DNA of 64,000 nucleotides from Cyanoderma ruficeps (Eukaryota > Chordata > Aves > Passeriformes > Timaliidae), in NCBI GenBank assembly GCA_008694505.1, contig VZDJ01004378.1, forward strand, positions 15,386,148 to 15,450,147, read 5' to 3'. Numbering within the stretch: the first letter of the stretch is position 1; each line of letters opens with the position of its first letter. Positions 38,901 through 50,900 of this stretch are shown here, piece by piece. The notes under the pieces were generated by a model, which was not told the DNA's origin, did not search any database, and was given only the letters and a program-made list of their open reading frames with translations. The position numbers and the translations under genes are program-made.

Positions 38901-41900
38901 TTTTTTCCTAAATTTTTAATGATATAAAAAGGAGAAGGTAAAGCCAAGTTTTGCAGAAATTTTTTGATTTAAGGTTTTTGTATTGTTTGGATGTGCAAGT
39001 TTGAGATTTAAGGAGTTAAAGACACCAAGTTGCAAAATGCCTTGCAATGCATAGAGACATGGTGAAACATTTGCACACACCTATTGTTAATCTACACATA
39101 AAGACTGAGCAAAACATAGATCTTACTCTATCTGTGTAGTCTCTCTGCACAGCAATTCACTTATTGTTGTGTATTGGCTGACAGCAAGTTAAGAGTTTAT
39201 TTCCATGTGCTTCCAAAGTGATAAAGATTTCCTAATTTGAGAAGAGCTTGTTTCTACTGATGTATATTAAAAAATCAGCTTCTACATATCCTAGGACAAA
39301 TAGTGCTCTCCATGCTCCTGTGAAGGTGCTGGGGAAGATCAGTGGGATTATTTACAGCAGGGAAAGCTTTCCTGCACAGTGTCCTGTTCGAAGTTCTAAG
39401 TCCAGAAAGGAGGAGGTCTGGTTATAGATCCTCAAGTTACCTTGTGAATGTAACTTAAGTTACATGAAAGCTCTCAGCTCTTACAGTTCAGCCTTCCTTT
39501 TGCCCCAAACCTTTTGATTCCCAAATTATAGTAGCCCTTTCAGAGGTGTCAGTTTAAACTTAATCTGCTGTGCCCAAGTGTGATTTGCCATGTTTGAAAA
39601 TAGATGCACCCCACAGGCTTGGCATGGCAGCACATCTGTCTGCCAAAAGGTATTGCTTGCATACTTATGGCTTGAAGATTGTTACCAAGCCTGGTCACTA
39701 GTGAAAACAGAACAGGGCAGGGGGTAAGATGGTCCAGCAATGAATCAAACTTTTAAGTAGGAAACTTGTTTGGAGGCATGTGGTGTCTGACTCTGAGGGT
39801 CCCAAACTGCTGTGTGAGACCCTTGCTCTGTGCCCAGCAGAGGTCACATGTTATTATTCAGGCATTGACACTAGAAGAAGGTGATGTACATGAAAGCAAG
39901 CACACAGAGATGCTACTCACTAATTTCACATTGGTCTCCTTCGTAGCCTGAAGGACAAATGCATTTTCCCAGATAGAAACACGTCCCTCCATTGAAACAG
40001 GTTGTTGTACAGTTTGCTGAAACAAACAGAAGAGGAATGAACTAAGTCATTAACATGAGCTAGGATTAACTTGGGCTTAATGCTCTCTGCCGTTCATCAT
40101 AAATAAACATTGAGTTGGTTGTAAAAGCAGGATTAACCTCTTTTCATCTGGTTTACAAAGTAAGACTGAAATGGGGTTATTCCTACATAATGCTTTGGGC
40201 ACACACACAAGGCAGTATAGAAGGAGACAAGTGAACAATACAGCAGTGAGCGCTCTGAGGACACACCGTGCTACATCTTTATCAACCTCCACACATAAAG
40301 CACACTGAAGGATTAAGGCACTATTGCTATTGACACTGTCAGCATCTGATAAAAGGAGCACAGCCTTGGACTGGAAGCTACTTCTACAAGAGGATACTCC
40401 ACTACAGTTCTTAAGTAATCCTTTGACTAAAAAGAAACCTCTGTGAGTTTTTCTGTGTGGTGACACAGATGCAAATGCTCTGACTTTCAGCTGCCAAACG
40501 ACTTGCATTGTGTTAGATGTGACTTTTCACCAAACAGCTGGGATTCACATTAATCCTTCAAGACACGGGGAGCATTTAATTAAAGCACACATTTGAAGCA
40601 TTTTCTAAGTGTTTTAAAAGCCTGCTCAAAGACTAGGTACAAGACATGAGGGCAATGACACCAACAGTTTGTGCAAAATAATAGGAAGGTTCCCACTATA
40701 TTGCTGAAAAGTCCTCTCTTTTGCATTCAGTCTTTACTTCCTATAGACCTGCAACAACAAATGCAGCATGACTTCTGCTCTGCCATGAGCAGGTCAGTTA
40801 TATTTTTGCAGGAAATTACTTGGGTTTTTTCTACATGGTAGCTTAGCCTATTCCAAATTACTGTGCTGAACAACGGATTGTTGGTCTTTACCCTTCATGA
40901 GACCCGATGCAGCAACAAAATATGAATAACTTGCATATTTTTTCATTTTTTAACGTACTAAATAATTAGTAAAATTGATTTTACTACAGGAAACTAGAGC
41001 TCAAAGAAAGATTTTTTTTTAATTCCAAATTTTTCTTCTCCCCCCAGAAATATAAGTGATTTTTGTGGTAATAACCACAGTTTTCAGTGGATCAACTGAA
41101 GTGATTATCCAAACTGTCCTTTACAGAGCTGGAGTGTGTGGATATCTGCGAATCCCTATATTCTTCCAGGAGCTGCCGGGCTGTGCCACAGCATCTATTT
41201 TAAGAATCACAGTATCTTTAAAACTTATTTACTTATCGCTTGCCTGACTTTCCAAAATGCACTCCTAGAGGGAAACTGCCACAGGTGAATGAAGAGAGGC
41301 TGCTGTGTGCAGAGCCCAGGGAGAGGTTCATCTGGCGTTTACCTTTGTCACAGTTGATGCCGTAGAACCCCGGGGGGCAGATGCAGAGGCCGGGTGTGAT
41401 GCAGAGCCCGCCGTTCATGCAGCGAGGAACACACAGTGCTGAGGAGTGGGAAGGGCAGAAAAAGCATTGCTGGTGGGACAGCAACTGGTATTCAAATACA
41501 CAGCACATTGACTCCTTAAGCTACTTTTCCTTCTGCTCGTTGTTCTAAGTCACCTCTGCAAAGTGCCTCTGGTAGAGGGTTAAATCTATTATATCTTCAG
41601 TTTGTATCTGGCAATTTCTGTATAGTGCTACTAAAAACTGTAGGCCAATTCAAGTTCAAATCCGATTCCATATTTAAGCAGAAATTGCCTCTTGTACAGT
41701 TTAATACCAGACAGGGAAGAACAAAGTACCCACATACACCTACACATCTGGATATTTAAAATGCCTCCAGACAAGTCCTCCCTATGACTGTATTCTGGTT
41801 CCTCTGCTGTGCAGGCAGGACTATCTCAGAGGAGCCAGTAACTCAGGCAGGCTTTACAATGAACCTTCCCTACTCTTGCATACCTGAGCATAAACATGGC

Positions 41901-44900
41901 TACTTAATTTTGGCTAGGAAAGCCTGCTGCACAGCCAAATTGTCCTGCATACTCCCAGTGAATCTTCTCTGGGGCCCCTGTGCTCTTCCAAGACCTCTCT
42001 GTCTTGTGGCCACCCCAAAAGGCTCTTCAGGGAGGCATGTTAGAGGGCAATTTCACTTTGTGGCTGCCCACAACTGATACATGCAGCAAGGTTGGGTCCA
42101 TGCTATTGAGTTAAACAGCACCCAGGCACGGGGCCAAACGGCCTTGTGAAATCATCTTGTGAAACTGTTGGTGCTTGGCTTTATCCCAGCTGACCAGCAA
42201 ATCCTCCTGGCCGTGGTCTCGGAATGACTAGTAACCATGGGCTCCTCCCAGGAATGAGTTTGTAATGGCTTTGTTGGAAGGTAAGAGTTTATTAAACACA
42301 TGAATGCAAGCTGTGCCAGTCACTCTCCAGGCCAGAGAACAGTCCTTGATCCTTTGTATTTAATATTTTTGATGTAGCCATATTATCTGGGAGTGAACGA
42401 TTATACTGGAGTAGGATGCCCATGAGGATAGGCATCTCCAGTCACCCTAGGGAAGGACTACCACTGGGGAAAGGAAGGGAGGGATAGGAAGAGTTGGTTT
42501 CCTTGCCAAGTTACACCAATTTCCCAGTTCTTCACTCCTGGAAATATTTATTTGGGCTATTATCCACTCGTGGGAGAGAAAGAGAATCTTCCCTTCCCAT
42601 TTTTGTTTCCAGCCTGCTTGCAAATCTGATCTTATCTGCAAACAAACAAACGCAAACGCAGACCAACTAAAGCACTGTGCTTTGTTCCCCAGCTAGTCCT
42701 CATCAGCAGAAGAATTTTATTTAGTCTTATTGCCATATGGATTCCCTGTGATTAGGGATCACTTAACTATTGCATCAGTTTTTGTTAAAAGCAATTTGTG
42801 AAAGAGAAAATATTTTTCACGTAAGCAATTCGTATTTCCACTAGACCATGGATGATAATAACAATTCTCTTACATGTTTGAACTCAAAATACACAAAATC
42901 TTCAGAACAGGCCATTCTTAACTTTAGGAGTGCCTACAGTGCAGGAGATACAGTTTTCTCAAGGAAAGTGTGGTAAAGAAGCCAGTCGAGATTTTTTATT
43001 AAATTACCTTTCTCACAGTGAGGCCCATAAAATCCATCAGGACATTCACAGACATGCCTTTCGTTGCAAACCCCTCCATTTCTGCATCCTCCTGGACATT
43101 CCGCTTTATAAAATATAACAGCAATCTCAATTAAAATGTTATATACTTCAGCTGCCAGACATCTCAGTAGGATCAATATATTTTTTTGACACAACAGTTA
43201 AAGTATTTGCTGGTAGACAAACACTGAAGAAATGGAAATTCAGCTAAGATTTCTTCAGGATAAATGAGTTTCTCTTTTAGTAGTCTACAAACAGATGTTC
43301 CATCACATGTTCACATGGGTGATGCAGTTGTTGGACTCTGCATTTTCACTGCTCTACTACTCTGTAAGTGCGTGAGCAATGTGGATGCTCTGCTCAACCC
43401 AGTACTTTCTTTTCTGTGTGGAAATGAGCAGGCAACTTAGTGCAGAACTTGCATGGCTGGTTAGACCTACCCTTAGTGTGCAGGACCAGTTTCGATTTCT
43501 GCAGCCTGAAGCAGATGTCACTGCAACTTGCATTGCATTAATTACCACATCTGTTACTAGTGAGGTGACAATGATGAAATTTGTGTTCATATAAAAGAGT
43601 GAGCATCAAGGCTAAATGGAAGAAGGCCAGAAAGGAAGATGAAAGCACTCCTGCACAACGGTTCTGTATTATCATCAACTCTCATTCTATCTCAATTATT
43701 GATCAAATATGTAAAAGCATTTGGCAGCACTGGCAGGATTATACAAGGATGAGAGATACCACCACCATCCTTAAAACACCATCAAACAAGAAGGCAAACT
43801 AAATCAAGCCCTATGGAACACCATCAAAAAGGGCTGCTGGGTAGAAAAACAATTACTCAAAAATATCTTCCCAGATCCCTCACAGAGAACAAGGCAGGCA
43901 GGAGAGACTGCCTGTTCCCATTAGAAAAACTTAACATCAGTAGGGATCAGTGGTAGGCACAACCTCCTCATCTTGATGCTCTGTTGTGTGACATTCCAAG
44001 TGAGAAGGTTCAAAACCGCTGAGGTAAAATGATACGCCTTAAAAGTAAAGCTGTTTGCAGCTGTAGCAATTGTAGCAAAAGATTTTGGTCCTACTGTGAT
44101 CTAACACTGTATTCTAAGACTTTCTGGAAATGCTTCTCTCTTTGTACTCAAATGCAGAGCTGCTATTCATTACCAAAAAAATGCATGCTTAAATACATAC
44201 CATTTCAAGCAGAAAAATAGCAAAACATATATTTTTTCTTTATTACCACCTCTTAGCCACAACAAATCCTCTCTTATCCACAAAATTACGTCCTTGCTCC
44301 CCTCACTTCCTCTGCCGGGGCCTTTCTGTATAGCCAAGTATAACTGGAAACAGTAACTAGGGCCCTGACAGGAGCTCTTCCCCATGCATGATATCTTTTG
44401 GGGGAAGGAAACTCATACCTACTCTAACACCAGCCACTAAAGACATTCTTATCCTTCTCAGCATCTGTCCCAAAACACTGCTGTGTCCACCTTACTAGAC
44501 ACAGGGCAGGAATGGGAGTTATTCCAGAATGGGCTGAAAGAGATCATCTGAGAAAGCTCCCCCTCTCCATGTCTCTAGAGTTTGGAAGTCTTCCTTGTGT
44601 CTCTCAGCTGGCTCCAGGAACAAAGGACTGGGACAAAAATCAATCCCAGGTTTCTTGAGAGGTCTTATGGTGCAATACTACTAATTGTTAAATATTACAA
44701 CTTGTATAAAAATGGCAACAACAAATAATAACACAGAGACAATAACTTGGATAAATGCTACTACTAAACTGAGTTTGGAGCCCTTCTTCTTTAAGGCAGT
44801 ATTTTCCAAAATACAGACCTGTAATTCTGCTGTCCCTATTAGAATACCCCACTGCTATTTCCAAAGTTTATTAAGTTCAGTATCTTCGATCTGAACTGAA

Positions 44901-47900
44901 AATAAAAAGATAGGAAAACTTTTGTGTTGTATTTACACCAGACACACAACTTCATACACAAGATCTAATTGATTTTGTGTCCTTAAAGCCTCCATTTTTC
45001 TTCCTGTTTCTCTGCCCACTTTTTCTTCCCCTCCTCCACTTTCCCTGGGCTAATTGGCAGCAGCAAGGCTTCAAAGGAGACAAGCAGCTTTGCTATTTGG
45101 CTGTAGTGAGGTTTCAAAGGATAAACAGCCCTTGCTCCCACTACCCACCTTTTGAAGCCACTCTACAGGCAATTATCTCAGAGAAAATAGTGCAGAGAAG
45201 AAAATGTGGGACGTGAACAAAGATTTAATGGAAGAAGAATAAAAATCTTGTTCCTTGTACATCAGCCCTGTCATGAGTTAATTTGATACAATTGCACATG
45301 ATATGGGATAATTATCTTATCTTAGGCACTAATTTTTCAACTTCCATAGCCTCAGCCTTAAGTGATAATTATAGCTGTTTGTGGTGTATCAAATTAATTC
45401 AGAAAGTCTTATTACATAGTGCTCATGGTTCAAAGATCAGTTGAATGAACAAGTGCTCTCCTTTCCAAGCAAACACTGCAATTACTTCATGGTGCTCTTC
45501 TATTAACACGTCCCCTGTGTGCTCACTGCTTGATTACTGGAAGTACTGAACACCAAATTCCACCATTTTACCTGTATCAAAAGCAAAGAGGTTGCACCTG
45601 AGCTACAGAGAAGGTAGAGCCAAGTTTTGCAGAAATTATCTGATGTAAGATTTTTGTATTCAGTTTGTATGTGCAAGTTTGAGATTTAGGGAACTAAAGA
45701 CACCAACTTGGAACTAAGGCACTGGCACCATTAATTGATACCAGTGTCCCCCCTATAGTTCCCAGAAGGTCAGTTCCCCAGATGATGTGCCATTTCTGAA
45801 AACATTAACCCCATCCTGCTTTCACACAACTAGCTCTCCTCCAAGCACCTCAAATCGTTTGCTAACAGGGGCTTTTCATATGATTCTTCTCTATCAGTGT
45901 CCTTAATGTGATGAGCAGTGAACAGGAGGAGAGAGAAATGTCTCCAACCCAGTCTGCTAAGGGAGTTCAGTAAGAAAAGGCACAGTAAACATGTAGCAAA
46001 TGATCAGCAAATGCACACAGAGTCAGAAAACCTGGAATGCACCATGATTTCTACACATTGTGTGACTGCTTTATTTCCATTCTCTCTAACTCTTATCCTA
46101 AATGAAACATAAGACAGTTAGGTGACCTGGTCTAACAGCATTTCAGCATGTTTTCTTCAGTGTTACCTTGCTGACAGGTTTTAAAGAAGATGGCGTTCTG
46201 AGGGGTCTGGAGAATAATATTGCCTTCTGAATTCATTATGATCACGTTCACTTCAAATGCAGCAACCCCATCTTGTTTTCCAAGGCAAGGAAATCCAACC
46301 TGAACAACTAAAAGGATAATAATACCGATAATACTTATATTTACATGCACATATACATATACAAGCATATATTAAAATACTTAAAAAAAATTATAGATGT
46401 ATTTAAGCTTTGCAGGAATGCCATTGATGAAAACTTGTAACACAGAGACACACAGATCCCTTTATTCAGAGGTGGCTCCAGGGTTAGAAGTACAGCAGCA
46501 CGGGAGAAGAGCTTGTGCTCATTTGCTGAAATAACCCCAAGAGTCCACAGCACAGACATTGATCTTAACACAAACATGCTTTTCTTGCAGATGAGGAAAT
46601 CACTCATGTGGAGGTATCTAAGGATATACCAAAACAAGCTGGAAGCCTACTTTTAATTTTCTGAGTTGAACTGCTCACTTCTAAATTTTCTCTTCTGTCA
46701 TGTGACTTCTGTAAAAACATATACTTTGAGAAAAAAGTTACTTCAGATAAGTTTTTCTGGTTTGGATATTGCAATTAATACCTAAATAAGGTACTCATCT
46801 AATCAAAACTTACTCCATAAAGTGCTGAAAAAAATTATACACTTGATAAATATGATTATGGGTGCAGTATTTAAAGAGAAGACATAGACACCTCACTCTG
46901 CCAGAACTAGTTAAGCGTAGTGACACTTGGACATTGCCTTTCCAGAAAAAGTATTCAAACACTTTAGAAATACAAAGAGTTTAAGCAACTAATTAAGGCC
47001 AGTAAATCTGGAGTATTTTAATGATGAAGTAAGCCCAATACCTCAGAACTATGAAATTTTCTGCTGTGATTGTCACACGTAATCTTAAATAATCTTCAGA
47101 TGAAATGATTTTATCTCTTTTCTTCAAAATTGGCTCTTCTTAGCTGCTTTATATGTGGATCCGATTTTTCTGAGCCTGAGAATTGCTAGCTCTTCCTAAG
47201 GGAAACTTTTCAACAGTTTTCTTTTTCCCAAAACAACCTTGTGTAAACAATATTCCTTTCCCATAACAACAGGTGTTGTTTGCTATTTCTGTTACTTGGC
47301 AAATGGGAGAGGTGTCAGTCCTACAGACTAGTAATGTGTCTTCTTAGCAAAGCATGTTAAAGAAGGGCTGAATGAATTGTAAATAAAGCTTTCTGATTTC
47401 TACTGCCTTCTGACTGGAGTCAAACATCTTTATTTCATGTCCTATTGCAACATTATAAGTCAAATCCAACTAACAGAAACTGTTTATTCCTTTCTTCTGA
47501 AGCTGGCCTGAGATTTCTGAATGAAATACAGAGCTAAAAGCCCTACATTTGGGTTGTCTTAGATTGCTTATTATAAAAATTTTGTAAGCCATAATTTGGC
47601 CATTTTTGTTATTTGGTGCATTGGGAAAATACAGAGTATTTATTGCTGAAACACATTCTGCTGCTGTAAGTCCTACAAACTGAAAGGTCCTTCGCAGTTC
47701 TCATTCTAAAGCAATTACATTGTCAAACGGCTTCTGCACCAACCTTTGCAAAGACCAAAACCATGTAACCTTGTGGCAAGAAGGAACCTCTTACAGTTGA
47801 TTATTTAAAAATACATTTTAAATGCTGTGAACTTCTTAAACTGTAGTAACCTTCTTATAGCATAAGTGCTTGGATTGGGATATGTTTTAGTTGAACAAAT

Positions 47901-50900
47901 TGCAATGGGGAGAAAGATGTGGCAGACTTTTAATGAGAACACTATAGCTGTATCTAGATTTCATTGAATTGGTAGAAACCCCTGAACTCCCCTGAAATTT
48001 GGCTGTGGTTTAAATGCCTAGGGAGAAACCCAGCAATGCATTCCTAGAGCCCAAGGCCTCAGATCATAAACCTTTTATTCCAGCACTGCTCACTCTGGAA
48101 GCATCCAAATTTTTGGACTTACCATGTGTCTGAACAGCTAGGCACACAGATATACAGTAAAGGACCCTCCTGTGAGCAAAACCACTTGGATTCTGGCTGA
48201 ACTCTGTGGTGGTTCTGAGTTGAAATAAAACCCCTAAGCTCTTCCTGAATCTCTGCATTTTTATGCCTGTTGGAATAAAGCCAAGTACCCACCAATAGCA
48301 CTACAGTCAAACCAAAGCAGAGAGAAGTCCCCTGAATCAAAAAATACAGCCATGAGCTCCTGTGGCCTACCAAACTGCTGACCTGGGCATAGTAGGGCAA
48401 ACCTCAGCCCTGGTCCCTGCTTTCCAAATTCAGAATGCAGTTTACATTTGTCCATCACTGGCTAAAAACAAGGAGAGGGAATCACAAATAGGGACTTCTT
48501 TCTGTTAACCATCCTCCCACCACCAGGCCAGAAAGCAGCCTCTCCTGCATATATATACACTTCTGTATCCTCTGGAGCACTTGTATCCAGGGCTGCAGAG
48601 CAGATGGCTCTAACAGGAACAAGGAAAGTTTAACTAATTTTAAAAGGAACCTAAGGAAACCTAGTTACTTAAACCTTATTTAATTTAAGGTAGTTAATTA
48701 GAATGCTCTTCTAGGGTGCAGAGGATGCAAGTTTGATACCTTTTGTCTGGGAGGTCATGCCTTTTCCCTCTGCTCAGGAAACTGAGGTTCTTTTGAATTG
48801 TCTTCAGTAGAAGCAGGCTGAGAGTAACTCCTGTATGTCTGCAAGCCCTTCAAGTTTGCAAGCAATTGCCTTACCCACTAAGCAAATACACCAAGGCCAA
48901 CAGCAAAAAGCACCTTTAGTCTAGGGTGGGGCTGCTTAAGGGACATCTCTGAATGACCAATTTCAACAGAAGCAGACATGAAAGGTCTGGAGAGGAGTGG
49001 GAGCCCACACATAGCTCTGCAGCCCACTGTCACTCTCCACCAGCATGGCAGACAGAGCAGAGATAGTGCTGTGCTCAGAGAAGACACTGATTTCTGCCAC
49101 TGAGCTTGAAGAGATCTTCAGCACCTTTGGGTGCTCAGCACCTGTATTTTAATGCCTCAACACCAACAGTGGGCAGGGAGAGAAGGTCTCCTAAGCCTGG
49201 CTGGCGGGCTGTGGGGGCTGCATGAAATGCACCAAGTCGCACTGTGCCAGCAGCCTGGTCACACCAGCCTGCACTGGCACTGCACTGCCTGGGTCAGACA
49301 GGGACAGCAGGGGTCAACCCAGGTCACTTAGGGGGCCAGCTCTTTCTCAGTCACAGGCCACTACAATGCTTCTGGGCACAGACCCATAGCTGTGCTTACC
49401 TCTCGGAGTGTGGTGTAATCGCTGCCACAAAAATGACTCACTTTGTTTTGAACCTGCTAGCCTCAGACTGAACCACTGGACCTTCATAGGCTTTCCCCTG
49501 CGGTCAGAAATGAGGAGCCAGCTTCTCAGGGGGCAGGTATCCACACTCCTCCCAAATATCTGCTTCTGCACAAGCTGAGCAGTCTTACCTCTTTAAGCTT
49601 GCATGGAAAAGCATCTTCCACAGCCTTCTTAACATTTTACCATGTGTTTAGGTGTAACAATATCCATGTTGTGAGCACTGAATCAGGTACTAATTCTGGG
49701 ACTTGGGACTGGGTTTTCAAATAAGTCTAAGGAACCTGGGTGATTTAAATCTCACTTAAATCCAAGGAGAATTTGGTACCTCATCTCAGGATATACTGAA
49801 TTAGAGAGAGCTAAGAGAAGGACAAGGCTGCACCCAATGAGGAGCAATTGAGTAGGTTGTGACTCTGCAGTCTGGCAAAGATAAAAAAACAGCCAGGGGA
49901 TACATAATAGATGTGTACAAAATCATGGATAGGATGAACAGTAAAGACTGACTACTGTCTCTACCAGTGCAAGGACTATTGCCCATCTGATGAAGCTGTT
50001 GCAGCCAGACTTGGAACAACAGGAGGGGGATCTTCATGAAATGGTTGCAGCGAACTCCTCGACAAGGTGATTGGAGATGGCAGAAGTTGATATAGACTCA
50101 AGGAGAGCCTGGAGAAGTACTGGAAAGAAAGATCTATGACCCACGTGGGCTTATAAAGTAGACAAATCACTTAAGACACAGGAAATCCCTCAAGCTGAAA
50201 GTTATAAAAACTGAGAGGGTAAAGAGAAGTATCACATATGCTTGTCCTCCTTTTGCCCTTCCACAGCTCTTATGGGCACTGATGGCCATAAGGCAAATAC
50301 AGGCCCTACAGCACTAAAGCCATTCATATGCCTTATTTGGAGACAAAAATCCTCAAAGAAGTTTCAAGAGTCCACTGCTTTTTATAAAACCACTGGGTTC
50401 AATTACCTCTGAATAAAGTATCTGTTAATCCTCATTCTTGTTTCCCACGCTCATGCTTACTACAGTTGTCTTTCCCCCTTTATGTCTTCTTAATTGTCTT
50501 TAAGGGCAATTAATTGTTTTTGGGATAAAAAACCTTTTCAAAAAATACCAACTGTTGATTTGTTGCTAAATACAAGCTTGTGGTTGAATTTCTTTTGACA
50601 TCAGTATGCATAGAAATATGCTTTGGTAATGCAGTAGATCCAGGCAAACTAGACCAGATTTGGCAACTCTGTTTTGCCAACATTTACATTATAGCAATAA
50701 CTACAAAGTAGCAAAAAAATCACTATTTTTACAGCACGTATTTACTTAGGGCTACTTTGTTAATTGTGGCCAGCTAACAGGCAGTGTAAAAAACCCACCA
50801 TCATAGAAGTGTCTCACCATTAACAGTGTACATGCTTCAAATACTATACAGGTACTGAGCACTGGAACACCAAACAGGACTTAAATACTGCTTATATATA

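Larger units (their letters stand above)
35998..39920 (-). other. WIF1: WIF1 intron 7
   Basis: 3923 bp, GT-AG. Contains a (CCCTTT)n tract at about 37225-37262 and one copy of the ~100-bp repeat shared with intron 4 (38932-39033). No exon-like sequence was recognised. Confidence 0.85.
43104..46166 (-). other. WIF1: WIF1 intron 4
   Basis: 3063 bp, GT-AG. Contains the second copy of the shared ~100-bp repeat (45608-45711) and a candidate regulatory stretch at 45210-45450. Confidence 0.85.

Noticed and set aside
48878..48896. Functional tRNA gene on the minus strand
   Set aside because: A good A-box-like segment is present, but the acceptor stem and T-arm do not form and the B-box is missing, so a SINE relic is more likely.
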